A stretch of DNA of 64,000 nt from Aquimarina algiphila (GTDB lineage Bacteria; Bacteroidota; Bacteroidia; Flavobacteriales; Flavobacteriaceae). This document shows positions 32,899 to 42,678 of this stretch, one piece after another. A program made the position numbers and the translations under genes. The DNA lies in the NCBI RefSeq assembly GCF_007489275.1, contig NZ_VLNR01000021.1:1-64000 (forward strand), given 5' to 3'. The first letter of the stretch is position 1. Every line of letters begins with the position of its first letter. Below the pieces are notes generated by a model, which worked only from the letters and a program-made list of their open reading frames with translations, did no database searches and was not told the origin of the DNA.

Positions 32899-33817
32899 AT
32901 TTAAAAATTATCTGCATTTACATTTTATAGTATTTGTTTGGGGATTTACCGCAATACTTGGCGAGTTAATATCAATTGAAGCATTGCCACTAGTTTGGTA
33001 TAGAATGTTATTAGCATCTGGATTTATTCTTGGGTACATCTACTTTAAGAAAATATCGTTAACCATCTCAAGGAAATTGTTTTTTATCCTTTTTTTTGCT
33101 GGTATTGTTATTGCGTTACACTGGATTACCTTTTTTGCAGCAATCAAGGTTTCTAATGTTTCTATTACTTTAGCAATGCTATCTACAGGTGCGTTCTTTA
33201 CATCAATCCTAGAGCCAATCTTTTATAAGAGAAAAGTGATTTGGTATGAAGTACTTTTTGGAGTACTTGTAATTACAGGTTTGTATATTATTTTTCAAGT
33301 AGAAGGGGATTATCTTTTAGGAATCATATACGCATTGTGTTCTGCATTTTTATCTTCTGTTTTCTCCTTAATGAATGGAAAAATAGCCCAACAATATAAT
33401 CCTTCAATGATTTCTTTTTATGAGTTATTAAGTGGTGTAGGGGTAATTACACTTTATTTATTGGGATTAACAATTTTTGGAACACCTACAGAAGGTTTTA
33501 CAGTTTCTTTTTTTCAACTATCTACTTCTGATTGGGTGTATATGTTGATACTGGCATCTGTTTGTACAGCATATGCTTTTATAGGTTCTGTGCAGGTAAT
33601 GAAGTATTTAAGTCCTTATACGGTAATGTTAACAATCAACTTAGAACCTGTTTATGGTATACTATTAGCATTTTTAATTTTTGGTGAAACAGAAAAGATG
33701 AACCCCCAGTTTTACTACGGAGCAATCATTATTTTGTCTACAGTTGTTTTGAATGGAATATTCAAAAATGCTAAAAAAAGAAAAAGACAGACAACTTTAG
33801 GTAACATTACGAAGTAA
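32885..33817 (+). CDS. EamA/DMT-family transporter, 310 aa
   Basis: Ten hydrophobic helices arranged as two EamA repeats of about 140 residues, as in RhaT/YdcZ-type exporters. It starts with HLHFIVFVWGFTAILGELI and includes the AALKVSNVS-like FAAIKVSNVSITLAML segment after helix 3. The substrate is unknown; members export amino acids or metabolites. The gene overlaps the LptF/G-like gene by 14 bases, so tgt, permease and EamA are one transcription unit. Confidence 0.88.
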   Translation: MPNAKFKNYLHLHFIVFVWGFTAILGELISIEALPLVWYRMLLASGFILGYIYFKKISLTISRKLFFILFFAGIVIALHWITFFAAIKVSNVSITLAMLSTGAFFTSILEPIFYKRKVIWYEVLFGVLVITGLYIIFQVEGDYLLGIIYALCSAFLSSVFSLMNGKIAQQYNPSMISFYELLSGVGVITLYLLGLTIFGTPTEGFTVSFFQLSTSDWVYMLILASVCTAYAFIGSVQVMKYLSPYTVMLTINLEPVYGILLAFLIFGETEKMNPQFYYGAIIILSTVVLNGIFKNAKKRKRQTTLGNITK

Positions 33818-33869
33818 AGTTTTTATATTTGTCCGCTAACCCTAGTTAATATAAATTATATTCTTAGTT

Positions 33870-34823
33870 ATGGAATATTTAGAATTTGAACTCCCCATTA
33901 AAGAGCTTGAAGAACAATTCGAGAAGGCTTGCGCCATAGGTGAAGAGAGTGAAGTTGATGTAACAGACACCTGTAAGCAGATTGAAAAAAAACTGAAAGA
34001 AACCAAAAAAGAAATATATAAGAACCTTACTCCATGGCAAAGGGTTCAATTATCTAGACATCCTTCTAGACCTTATACCTTGGATTATATTGATGCAATT
34101 TGTGGAGAATCTTTCTTAGAATTGCATGGAGATCGAACTGTTCGTGATGATAAAGCGATGATTGGAGGTTTAGGAAAAATAGGAAACCAAAGTTTTATGT
34201 TTATTGGTCAGCAAAAAGGCTATAATACAAAAACAAGACAGTATCGTAATTTTGGAATGGCAAATCCAGAAGGATATCGCAAGGCACTCCGTTTAATGAA
34301 AAGTGCAGAGAAATTTAATATCCCTGTAGTTAGTTTTATTGACACACCAGGAGCTTATCCTGGATTAGAAGCAGAAGAACGTGGACAAGGAGAAGCTATT
34401 GCTCGCAATATATTAGAAATGACTAGGCTTAAAGTTCCTGTAATTGTAATTATTATTGGTGAAGGAGCAAGTGGAGGAGCATTAGGAATAGGAGTAGGTG
34501 ATAAAGTACTAATGCTTGAGAATGCATGGTATTCTGTTATTTCACCAGAAAATTGTTCTTCTATTTTATGGAGAAGCTGGGACCAAAAAGAACAAGCTGC
34601 AGAAGCACTAAAACTTACTGCAAAAGATAGTGTTAAACTGAAAGTGGTGGATGAAATCGTTAAAGAACCATTAGGAGGAGCTCATAGCGATCGGGAAACT
34701 ACCTTCAAAACAGTACGAGATAAAATTCTATCATCTTTTGAAGAATTAAAAAACTTATCACCAGAAGTATTGGTCGAAAATCGTATGGAAAAATATGCGA
34801 ATATGGGAGTCTTTAAAGATTAA
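33870..34823 (+). CDS. accA: Acetyl-CoA carboxylase carboxyltransferase subunit alpha AccA, 317 aa
   Basis: Alpha half of the carboxyltransferase that moves the carboxyl group from biotin to acetyl-CoA, the first step of fatty acid synthesis. Landmarks are [14 protein letters not shown] at the start, [40 protein letters not shown]-type block, [23 protein letters not shown] and [19 protein letters not shown]. The length of about 317 is normal. A TATATTTG promoter box lies at 33824-33831, and a strong terminator follows at 34848-34878, so it is monocistronic. The beta subunit is not in this window. Confidence 0.96.
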   Translation: MEYLEFELPIKELEEQFEKACAIGEESEVDVTDTCKQIEKKLKETKKEIYKNLTPWQRVQLSRHPSRPYTLDYIDAICGESFLELHGDRTVRDDKAMIGGLGKIGNQSFMFIGQQKGYNTKTRQYRNFGMANPEGYRKALRLMKSAEKFNIPVVSFIDTPGAYPGLEAEERGQGEAIARNILEMTRLKVPVIVIIIGEGASGGALGIGVGDKVLMLENAWYSVISPENCSSILWRSWDQKEQAAEALKLTAKDSVKLKVVDEIVKEPLGGAHSDRETTFKTVRDKILSSFEELKNLSPEVLVENRMEKYANMGVFKD

Positions 34824-34847
34824 CCCTTAAAGAATCACTTACTACAT

Positions 34848-34878
34848 AAATCTGAAGTTGTAAGCTTCAGATTTTTTT
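34848..34878 (+). terminator. Intrinsic terminator after accA
   Basis: AAATCTGAAG (34848-34857) pairs with CTTCAGATTT (34865-34874) around seven bases, followed by T residues. Confidence 0.9.
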
Positions 34879-34916
34879 ATGCTTATTAACAATAATATAA
34901 ACTTATTAACAGTTCT

Positions 34917-34949
34917 TTTGTTGAAGACCGGTGAACATTCGTATCTTTA
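34917..34949 (+). promoter_or_regulatory. Candidate dnaB promoter
   Basis: TTTG (34917-34920), 21 bases, then TATCTTTA (34942-34949), one base off the -7 consensus. It lies 42 bases before the dnaB start. Confidence 0.5.
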
Positions 34950-34991
34950 TATGTAGGTACATCTCTTTACAATTTTTTTACATTCGTAGTC

Positions 34992-36536
34992 ATGGAAAAA
35001 GTACAGCAAGCTCAGCAAATAAATTACGGTCGGGGGAACGTAATATCGCTGGAGAAAGGAAAAATACCTCCTCAAGCAGTTGATTTAGAGGAAGTTGTGC
35101 TTGGAGCAATGATGATTGATAAAAAAGGGGTTGATGAAATTATTGATATTCTTAATCCAGATGTTTTTTATCGAGAAGCGCATCAATACATATTCGAGGC
35201 TATATTTAAACTCTTCGAAAACTCTGAGCCAATCGACTTATTAACGGTTTCTACCCAATTAAAAAAAGACTCAAAGCTAGAACTGGCAGGAGGAGACTAT
35301 TATTTAATACAATTAACTCAAAAAGTAGCATCTTCTGCCCATATAGAGTTTCATGCTCGTATTATTCTCCAGAAATATATTCAACGTAGTTTGATTAAAA
35401 TTTCAAATGAGATTATAGAAGAATCATATGATGAAACTACAGACGTTTTTGATCTTTTGGATATGGCAGAATCCAGATTATATGAAGTCACACAAGGAAA
35501 CATAAAACGATCTACAGAAAGTGCTCAAAATCTTGTAATACAAGCAAAGAAAAAAATACAAGAGATATCAAACAAAGAAGGAATGAGTGGAGTTCCTTCT
35601 GGATTCGATAAGCTTGATAAATTAACTTCGGGTTGGCAACCAAGTGATTTAATTATTGTAGCTGCTCGTCCAGGTATGGGTAAAACCGCTTTAACCTTAT
35701 CGATGGCTAGAAATATGGCCGTAGGAAGTAATATTCCTGTAGCTTTTTTCTCTTTAGAGATGTCTTCAGTACAATTGATTACACGTTTGATCTCTTCAGA
35801 AACAGGACTTTCTTCAGAAAAACTACGTACGGGTAAATTAGAAAAACATGAGTGGGAGCAACTTAACGTAAAAGTCAAAGATTTAGAAAAGGCTCCTTTG
35901 TTTATTGATGATACGCCTTCTTTATCAATTTTTGATCTTAGAGCTAAGGCGCGACGTCTGGCATCGCAACATGGTATTAGAATGATTGTAATTGACTACC
36001 TTCAACTAATGACAGCTGGAGGAAGCGGTAAGAATGGAAACAGGGAACAAGAGATTTCTACAATTTCTCGTAACTTGAAAGCTTTGGCAAAAGAATTAAA
36101 TATTCCCGTAATAGCCTTATCTCAGCTATCACGTGCAGTAGAAACTCGTGGAGGGAGCAAACGACCACTACTTAGTGACCTGCGTGAATCTGGAGCAATA
36201 GAACAGGATGCAGATATTGTTGCTTTTATTTTTAGACCAGAATATTACAAAATTGATGAGTGGGATGATGAAGAAAGATCACCTACTCAAGGGCAAGGAG
36301 AGTTCATTGTTGCAAAACACCGTAATGGTGGTTTAGAAAATATTAGGTTAAAATTTATTGGTCACTTAGGTAAATTTGATAACTTAGATGACTTTAGTAC
36401 TCCTTTCGAATTTCATTCTAAGATGAATGATGGTGGGGAAGAAGAACCTTTTAAAACAGGTAATCTTCCTAGTGCAGATGAAGCTTTTGGGAGTAGCATA
36501 AATGATTCTAATGATGATGATGAAGTACCTTTTTAA
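34992..36536 (+). CDS. dnaB: Replicative DNA helicase DnaB, 514 aa
   Basis: Hexameric helicase of the replication fork. The N-terminal collar domain (residues 25-130, PPQAVDLEEVVLGAMM) is followed by a linker helix and the RecA-like motor. Walker A is AARPGMGKTALTLS near residue 225, then FSLEMSSVQLITRL, Walker B IDYLQLM, and the SRAVETRGGSKRP and DLRESGAIEQDADIV blocks near the C-terminus. The tail is acidic (DSNDDDEVPF). There is no intein, which some DnaB proteins carry in the Walker region. Confidence 0.97.
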   Translation: MEKVQQAQQINYGRGNVISLEKGKIPPQAVDLEEVVLGAMMIDKKGVDEIIDILNPDVFYREAHQYIFEAIFKLFENSEPIDLLTVSTQLKKDSKLELAGGDYYLIQLTQKVASSAHIEFHARIILQKYIQRSLIKISNEIIEESYDETTDVFDLLDMAESRLYEVTQGNIKRSTESAQNLVIQAKKKIQEISNKEGMSGVPSGFDKLDKLTSGWQPSDLIIVAARPGMGKTALTLSMARNMAVGSNIPVAFFSLEMSSVQLITRLISSETGLSSEKLRTGKLEKHEWEQLNVKVKDLEKAPLFIDDTPSLSIFDLRAKARRLASQHGIRMIVIDYLQLMTAGGSGKNGNREQEISTISRNLKALAKELNIPVIALSQLSRAVETRGGSKRPLLSDLRESGAIEQDADIVAFIFRPEYYKIDEWDDEERSPTQGQGEFIVAKHRNGGLENIRLKFIGHLGKFDNLDDFSTPFEFHSKMNDGGEEEPFKTGNLPSADEAFGSSINDSNDDDEVPF

Positions 36537-36564
36537 AATATTTGCGACTCAGAGATCTACTTTT

Positions 36565-37839
36565 ATGATTAAAAGAAGGATGCAATCTTTTGTTGTTTTA
36601 TTATTTTTATTTCTATTTACATTTCAATCCTATGCTTCTTATGTATTGATACCAATGGATGCAGAAAGCCAGCAAAATCATCTAAAAGCTTATGGGATTA
36701 CCTATTGGACTTTAAGTAAAGATCTGAAAGTAAAATGGTTGTTAAATTATAGAGGTGGTTCTTTTCTCTTGCCTGATACCGAAAATATAAGAAAAGAATG
36801 TACTATCCGAGGAATCTCTTATGAGGTACTTAGCGATGGAGAAACAGAAGAGATTCTTGAAGAAATTAGTAGTCCTTCTCAGAATATGGAAGCTGTAGTA
36901 TTAGAAAAAGCACCTAAGATAGCTGTGTATTCTCCAAAGGGAAATCAGCCATGGGATGATGCTGTAACTATGGTGTTAACGTTTGCTGAAATTCCTTATG
37001 AAACGATATACGATAAAGAAGTTCTAGAAGATAATCTAATATTATATGACTGGTTGCATCTGCATCATGAGGACTTTACAGGGCAATATGGTAAATTTTA
37101 TGCTTCTTATAGAGCTGCACCCTGGTATATTAGAGAAAAAGCTGCAGCAGAGAAACTAGCTTTGGATTTGGGATATCCAAAGGTATCACAAGAAAAACTA
37201 GCGGTAGCTTTAAAAATTAGAGACTACGTTGTTGGAGGAGGATTTATGTTTGCAATGTGTAGTGCTACTGATAGTTTTGAGATTGCTTTGGCAGCAGAAG
37301 GAGTAGATATTTGTGAGCCTATGTTTGATGGAGATCCTAGTGAACCCGGATATCAGTCTAAAATTGACTATAATAAAACGTTTGCATTTAAAAACTTTAC
37401 ATTAGAACGCAGCCCGAATGTATATGAGTTTTCTTCTATTGATATGACCAGAAATCGTCGTATCTCTAAAACCACAGATTATTTCACTCTCATGGATTTT
37501 TCTGCAAAATGGGACCCAATCCCAACAATGCTTTGCCAAAATCATACAGCCCTAGTAAAAGGTTTTATGGGGCAAACTACGGCTTATAATCCAAATGAGA
37601 TTAAATCCAATGTTCTGGTATTGGGTGAAAATAAGACAAATTCAGAAGCTCGTTATATACACGGAATCAAAGGAAAAGGTTTTTTTACATTTTATGGAGG
37701 ACATGATCCCGAGGATTATACACATAGGGTGGGAGATCCGAAAACAGAACTGGAGTTGCACCCTAATTCTCCAGGGTATCGATTGATTTTAAATAATGTA
37801 CTCTTTCCTGCTGCAAAAAAGAAAAAGCAAAAAACCTAA
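36565..37839 (+). CDS. Uncharacterised exported protein, 424 aa, of the kind often labelled asparagine synthetase B
   Basis: From the ATG at 36565, the protein begins with a basic stretch and a hydrophobic signal (QSFVVLLFLFLFTFQSYA), then ASYVLIPMDAESQQNHLKAY. The longer frame, from 36502, overlaps dnaB and lacks a sensible signal, so I reject it. Similar flavobacterial proteins are commonly annotated asparagine synthetase B, but no N-terminal cysteine amidotransferase or ATP-binding SGGxDS motif is present. A central region (PKIAVYSPKGNQPWDDAVTM, then WLHLHHEDF) recalls a glutamine-amidotransferase-like or ThuA-like fold. The function is unknown. It probably shares a transcript with dnaB. 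Confidence 0.7.
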   Translation: MIKRRMQSFVVLLFLFLFTFQSYASYVLIPMDAESQQNHLKAYGITYWTLSKDLKVKWLLNYRGGSFLLPDTENIRKECTIRGISYEVLSDGETEEILEEISSPSQNMEAVVLEKAPKIAVYSPKGNQPWDDAVTMVLTFAEIPYETIYDKEVLEDNLILYDWLHLHHEDFTGQYGKFYASYRAAPWYIREKAAAEKLALDLGYPKVSQEKLAVALKIRDYVVGGGFMFAMCSATDSFEIALAAEGVDICEPMFDGDPSEPGYQSKIDYNKTFAFKNFTLERSPNVYEFSSIDMTRNRRISKTTDYFTLMDFSAKWDPIPTMLCQNHTALVKGFMGQTTAYNPNEIKSNVLVLGENKTNSEARYIHGIKGKGFFTFYGGHDPEDYTHRVGDPKTELELHPNSPGYRLILNNVLFPAAKKKKQKT

Positions 37840-37930
37840 GCCTCAAAGTACTTCACTTATATATAATTTCACTGTTTATTGGGATAAACTTATGTATTGC
37901 TTTTTATAGCTTTGTTTTTGGTTCATAATA

Positions 37931-38947
37931 TTGATGAAAAAAGTTATGATAAAAAAAGTATTAATGACATTAGCAGTAATATTTGTAATTATTATTTCAT
38001 TGGTTGGATATGGAATTTATAGATTTTTTAACCCATTTGGTGAATTGGTTAATGAAGAAGTATCAGACTCCTATTTTTATTCTAGGGATAAAGAGCATAT
38101 AATATATAGTCCAATGGGAAATTGGTTTTCTCTTGGAAAACATGAAATGGATGTTGATCTTTCTACTTTTAAGGTTCTGGGAAGGGATTATGCAAAAGAT
38201 CAGCAATATGCTTATTTTAAGTCTAGAGCAATTAATTTTCAAATAGATGTGCCTTCATTTAATGTAAAAGAAGGGTATGTTCCTCTGGATAAAAATCATG
38301 TTTATGTTCTTGTAGATGATCTCTATTATTTAGACGATTCTAGGGAAGGTTTTAAGATCCTAGAAGATGCAGATCCAAATACATATGTACAATTAAATTA
38401 TAATTTTGCAAAGGATAAAAATTTTGTATTCAGAAATAATGAAAAAATTAAAGAAGTAAATCACGAATCTTTTGAAGTGATTAACGACGAGTTTTGTAAA
38501 GATAATAATGGGGTCTATTTTTATTGGTATCAAAAACCGCTACGTATAATAAAGGAAGTAAACCTCTCCGAAGTCGTAGCGTTGACCAATTCTTGTATTC
38601 GAGATGATAAGTATATTTATATACATATAGGTAGAAGAAATTATGAAGAAGTTGATGAGGTTATTAATATTCCTTTTAAAGATGTCGAAACGATTAAGTT
38701 TTTTGAAGATCATGCTTTTATTAAAGTAGATGACAAAATTTATTATGAAGGAGTTATTTTAGAAGCAGCAGATGCTTTTTCTTTTGAAGAAATTGGTTAT
38801 GGATATGCTAAAGATGTGAAATATGTTTTTTTTAATGGGAAGGTGATACCGGGTGCAGATTCAAAAACATTTAAATATAATGATATAAAGTATACTTTTT
38901 CTGATAAAAATAATACTTACAAAGCAGGAGAAGTTGTAAAGAAATAA
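37931..38947 (+). CDS. DKNYY-family repeat protein, 338 aa
   Basis: One N-terminal membrane helix (residues 8-30), then an extracytoplasmic domain of tandem DKNYY-type repeats: units with a D-x-F-x-V-L-G/N-x-x-Y-A-K-D-x-x-x-V-Y/F-F pattern, for example FKVLGRDYAKDQQYAYFKSR, FEVINDEFCKDNNGVYFYW and FEEIGYGYAKDVKYVFFNG. Five to six units can be counted. DKNYY proteins are widespread in bacteria with no established function. It is separated from its neighbours by about 80-90 bases on each side. Confidence 0.82.
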   Translation: MMKKVMIKKVLMTLAVIFVIIISLVGYGIYRFFNPFGELVNEEVSDSYFYSRDKEHIIYSPMGNWFSLGKHEMDVDLSTFKVLGRDYAKDQQYAYFKSRAINFQIDVPSFNVKEGYVPLDKNHVYVLVDDLYYLDDSREGFKILEDADPNTYVQLNYNFAKDKNFVFRNNEKIKEVNHESFEVINDEFCKDNNGVYFYWYQKPLRIIKEVNLSEVVALTNSCIRDDKYIYIHIGRRNYEEVDEVINIPFKDVETIKFFEDHAFIKVDDKIYYEGVILEAADAFSFEEIGYGYAKDVKYVFFNGKVIPGADSKTFKYNDIKYTFSDKNNTYKAGEVVKK

Positions 38948-39028
38948 AAACTGATGATATTTATTGTAAGGTTAAGTTGTTAATACGACTACACCTCCTA
39001 AAATTAACTCATATCATACAGTTTAATT

Positions 39029-39841
39029 ATGAAAAAACTAATCCCACTATTACTTTTAATTGTTGCTTTTGTATCCTGTAAGCAGGAAGTAAAAACAGAA
39101 CAAGAAACTGTTGTTTCAGAACCAGTAAAAGAAGAAACTATTCCAGATCGATCAGGTAATTTTCCTGAAGATATAGCTGCTGTCTTTACAGCCCATGGAG
39201 GTATTCAAGCTTTTGACCAAATGAATACTCTAATTTTTGAAATGGTAAAGCCAGAAGGAAACGAAAAACATACTACTGACCTTAAAACACGTCATGCCCG
39301 TATCGAAACTGATAAATTTGCTTTAGGGTTTGATGGAAATGAAGCTTGGTTAGAACAAGAAGATTCTACATCCTTCAAAGGAAACCCTCGTTTTTATCAT
39401 AACCTAATGTTCTATTTTTATGCCATGCCCTTTGTGTTAGGAGATGATGGTATTTCTTATGAAAAAATAGAAGATCTTAAAGTAGAGGATGTTTCATATC
39501 CCGGGTACAAAATATCATATGGTGATGGTATTGGAGATTCTCCTAAAGATAATTATTTTGTGTATTATGATGAAGCATCTAAAAAAATGAAGTTTTTGGG
39601 ATACACAGTTACTTTTTTTAGTAAAGAAAAAAGTGAGAAAATCAATTTAATTGAATACTCTGATTGGAATGATGTAAACGGGCTATTGTTGCCTAAAACT
39701 CTTAAGTGGAGAGTATTTGAGAACGGTGTAGCAGGAGAGGTAAGGAGTGAAAGAAATTTTGCAAATGCTAACGCAAGCAAAGAAAAGCCTTCTCCCTCAT
39801 TATTTAAAAAACCTATTGTAGAAGAAAGTAAAACATTATAA
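39029..39841 (+). CDS. DUF6503-like lipoprotein, 270 aa
   Basis: Signal peptide with lipobox VAFVSC ending at C17, then an acidic spacer to about residue 45. The mature domain starts with AAVFTAHGGIQAFDQMNTLIFEM, the AHGG-x-x-x-W/F-type opening of DUF6503 and related Bacteroidota lipoproteins, and continues with the beta-rich LolA-like pattern ETDKFALGFDGNEAWLE and a closing strand NGLLLPKTLKWRVFENG. It may bind lipid or another hydrophobic molecule in the envelope; this is inference. A strong palindromic terminator follows directly. Confidence 0.75.
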   Translation: MKKLIPLLLLIVAFVSCKQEVKTEQETVVSEPVKEETIPDRSGNFPEDIAAVFTAHGGIQAFDQMNTLIFEMVKPEGNEKHTTDLKTRHARIETDKFALGFDGNEAWLEQEDSTSFKGNPRFYHNLMFYFYAMPFVLGDDGISYEKIEDLKVEDVSYPGYKISYGDGIGDSPKDNYFVYYDEASKKMKFLGYTVTFFSKEKSEKINLIEYSDWNDVNGLLLPKTLKWRVFENGVAGEVRSERNFANANASKEKPSPSLFKKPIVEESKTL

Positions 39842-39858
39842 AATAAAAAATTATTTTA

Positions 39859-39900
39859 AAAAAGATGAACCCGTTACTATAGTAACGGGTTCATCTTTTT
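39859..39900. terminator. Strong palindromic terminator
   Basis: AAAAAGATGAACCCGTTACT and its exact reverse complement meet without a real loop, giving a 20-base-pair stem ending in T residues on both strands. It ends the DUF6503-like gene. The 233 bases up to the aminotransferase hold no further clear feature. Confidence 0.9.
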
Positions 39901-40133
39901 TAAACAAAGAAGCTGACTTTTTTTGATAAAAATTCCATGCCTTTTTTAAGAATTATACAAAATACATCTAACTTTTTATTGCCAAAATATAAGATTAGTA
40001 TTCTTCAATATGATTTTCACTAAAATCAAGTGCATTTCAAAATTTTGGGTTTATAGAATTAGCTAACTTTATATCCTTTATTCAATTTTGATTACGAAAA
40101 CGATATAGTTGATAACAAGTAAAAATCTAAATC

Positions 40134-41255
40134 ATGTATAGCGAACTTAACACAAGTAATAGAATTTTGATGGGTCCAGGACCTTCTGATGCGCATCCAA
40201 GAGTACTTAAAGCAATGTCAACTCCTTTAATAGGACATTTAGATCCACAGTTCGTGACTATTATGGATGAGGTAAAAACAATGGTGCAGGATACGTTTAT
40301 AACAAAGAATCATTTATCTTTTGTGGTCTCAGCTCCCGGAAGCGCAGGGATGGAAACTTGTTTGGTGAATTTATTAGAACCAGGTGATGATGTTATCATA
40401 TGCATTAATGGGGTTTTTGGTGGTAGGATGGCTGATATTGCAGAACGATGTGGAGCAATTGTACATAAAGTCGAAGTAGCTTGGGGAACCGTAATATCAC
40501 CAGAAGACATTAGGAAAGTATTAGACAAGTGTCCAAAACCAAAATTGTTAGCTCTTGTGCATGCAGAAACATCAACAGGTGCCTTACAGCCGATTAAAGA
40601 AATTAGTGACCTGATTCATAATGCAGGAGGTTTATTAATGGTTGATGCAGTGACTTCGTATTGTGGTGTAGAACTAAGAGTTGATGATTGGGGTATTGAC
40701 GCAATATATACAGGAACACAAAAATGTCTTAGTGCTCCTCCAGGGTTATCCCCGGTTAGTTTTTCTGATAGAGCGGTTAAGGTACTGGAAAATAGGAAAA
40801 CTAAGGTGCAAAGCTGGTTTTTAGATCTTAGTTTAGTTAAGAACTACTGGGGTGGTGAAAAACGGGCTTATCATCATACAGCGCCGGTTTCATCTATATA
40901 TGCTCTGAGAGAATCTTTACGTATCGTTTTAGAAGAAGGTTTGGAAAACAGATGGAAAAGGCATCAGCGGGTTCATGAAGTGCTAAAAACTAAATTAGAA
41001 AAATTAGGCTTTAGATATTTGGTAGAAGAACAATATAGGCTGCCAAACCTTAATTCTGTATTCTTACCTGATGGAAATGATGAAAACGTAATACGTTCTA
41101 TATTATTGAATGATTATAATATTGAAGTAGGAGGTGGGTTAGGTGCTTTTTCCGGAAAAATATGGAGAATTGGTATTATGGGAGAGAGTTGTACCTTTAA
41201 TCACGTCAATATGTTGATCAGCGCTCTTGAAGATATGAAAGAATTTAATGCTTAA
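40134..41255 (+). CDS. Class V aminotransferase, alanine/serine-glyoxylate type, 373 aa
   Basis: PLP-dependent fold type I enzyme like alanine-glyoxylate or serine-pyruvate aminotransferase. MGPGPSDAHPRVLKAMS is the typical opening, SAPGSAGMET binds the PLP phosphate, and MVDAVTSYCGVELRVDDW carries the pyridine-binding aspartate. The Schiff-base lysine is K197 in YTGTQKCLSAPPG. HHTAPVSSIYALRESL is the substrate-binding region. The length fits the family. The exact amino donor cannot be read; roles in glycine/serine exchange are usual. It is monocistronic with a terminator at 41263-41300. Confidence 0.92.
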   Translation: MYSELNTSNRILMGPGPSDAHPRVLKAMSTPLIGHLDPQFVTIMDEVKTMVQDTFITKNHLSFVVSAPGSAGMETCLVNLLEPGDDVIICINGVFGGRMADIAERCGAIVHKVEVAWGTVISPEDIRKVLDKCPKPKLLALVHAETSTGALQPIKEISDLIHNAGGLLMVDAVTSYCGVELRVDDWGIDAIYTGTQKCLSAPPGLSPVSFSDRAVKVLENRKTKVQSWFLDLSLVKNYWGGEKRAYHHTAPVSSIYALRESLRIVLEEGLENRWKRHQRVHEVLKTKLEKLGFRYLVEEQYRLPNLNSVFLPDGNDENVIRSILLNDYNIEVGGGLGAFSGKIWRIGIMGESCTFNHVNMLISALEDMKEFNA

Positions 41256-41262
41256 AATTTAA

Positions 41263-41300
41263 AATACACCCCGTAGTTTAAAAAACTACGGGTGTATTGT
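41263..41300. terminator. Bidirectional intrinsic terminator
   Basis: ATACACCCCGTAGTTT pairs with AACTACGGGTGTAT (one C bulged), between the converging aminotransferase and amidohydrolase genes, with T residues downstream on the plus strand. Confidence 0.85.
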
Positions 41301-41332
41301 TTTGATCTTCTTAGATTTACTTAAAAAAGTTG

Positions 41333-42628
41333 TTACTTAGAATTGTATTTCTTACTATATCGTTTCCAAAGTTTGGTATGATGACTTTCTAAACTAATAT
41401 CACGTCCTTGAATAAATGCTTTTTCTAATTGATTAGTGCGCATATCTAACGCGTCGCCTTTGCTAATAAATAGGGTAGCGTCTTTACCCACTTCTAGGGT
41501 TCCTGCAATGTCATCAATGCCAAGGATTTTTGCACTATTACCAGTAATGAGTTGTAGCGCTTTTTCTTTGTCTAATCCATGTGCGGCAACAGTTCCAGCT
41601 TGAAAAGGTAAATTTCGAGCATTGGCACGTTCCATCTGGCCACTATTTTGTATTGCAACTAATACACCAGCATCCATAAGTAATTTTGCATTTTTATATG
41701 GTTGATCATAATCATCATCTTCCATAGCAGGAACACTATGAGCTCTGGTGCTAAGTACAGAAATATTATTCTGTTTTAATTGTGAAGCTACTTTATGCCC
41801 TTCATATGCTCCTACTAAAACTAGTTTTTTGATTTTGTTATTCTTTGCAAAGGAAATGACATCTAGAATACCTTTTTCTGTTTCTACATGCATAAATAAC
41901 GTTTTAGTGCCATCAAAAAGACCTTTCATTGCATGATGAGGGAGGTTTATTGTTTCCTTATTAGATTGTATCGAGGCTTTAGCTTGCTGAACAAAATCTA
42001 CTAACTGGGTTACTTGTTTTTCGTATTTTTTGTTTGCTTTAAACCCAGGGTCTTCACCAAGCCACCAACGTCCTCTTGTAAATGTATTTGGCCAATTGAT
42101 ATGAATCCCATCATCAATTTTGATAGCAGCATCTTCCCAATTCCATGCATCTAGTTGTACAATCGATGATGTTCCTGTAATTCTACCTCCTCTTGGGGTT
42201 ACCTGAGCTATTAAAACACCATTTGGTCTCATGCTTTCTACAATTTTGCTTTCAGCATTATAAGCAATGATACTGCGAATGTGAGGGTTGTAATTTCCAA
42301 TTTCACTATCATCATCTGTTGCGCGAACAGCACTTATTTCTACTAGCCCTAAAGTAGAGTTAGGGGCTATAAAACCGGGATAAACATGTTTTCCAGAAGC
42401 ATCAATCACGGTCCCTTTTGAAGCAGAACTTCCTGATGAGCCAACTGCGGTAATCTTTCCATTTTCAAAAATAATTATACTGTTTTGGATCACTTCTCCA
42501 TTACCGATATGAGCAGTGGCTCCAGTAATAGTAATGGCGGTTTTTTGATTTTTTGCAGGTATTTGCTGAGCACTTATCTTTCCGTATGAGATGAGACAGA
42601 GTACTATTATGGCAATTATATTTTTCAT
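41333..42628 (-). CDS. Amidohydrolase-family protein lacking the HxH motif, 431 aa
   Basis: Exported amidohydrolase-like protein. From the ATG at 42628, it begins MKNIIAIIVLCLISYGKISAQ, a clean signal peptide; the frame opens nine codons earlier without improving it. The beta-sandwich part (GATAHIGNGEVIQNSIIIFENGKITAVG) is canonical. At the first metal site, the expected D-x-H-x-H after PGFI is replaced by APNST, so that metal pair is lost. The C-terminal amidohydrolase end (LQLITGNSAKILGIDDIAGTLEVGKDATL) is normal. It follows the 995-residue paralogue by 50 bases and is probably its co-transcribed, possibly non-catalytic partner. Confidence 0.85.
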   Translation of the reverse strand: MKNIIAIIVLCLISYGKISAQQIPAKNQKTAITITGATAHIGNGEVIQNSIIIFENGKITAVGSSGSSASKGTVIDASGKHVYPGFIAPNSTLGLVEISAVRATDDDSEIGNYNPHIRSIIAYNAESKIVESMRPNGVLIAQVTPRGGRITGTSSIVQLDAWNWEDAAIKIDDGIHINWPNTFTRGRWWLGEDPGFKANKKYEKQVTQLVDFVQQAKASIQSNKETINLPHHAMKGLFDGTKTLFMHVETEKGILDVISFAKNNKIKKLVLVGAYEGHKVASQLKQNNISVLSTRAHSVPAMEDDDYDQPYKNAKLLMDAGVLVAIQNSGQMERANARNLPFQAGTVAAHGLDKEKALQLITGNSAKILGIDDIAGTLEVGKDATLFISKGDALDMRTNQLEKAFIQGRDISLESHHTKLWKRYSKKYNSK

Positions 42629-42678
42629 GTTTTTTATGATTATAGACTTTGGCAAGCTCGGTCTGATAAATGTTTTAT

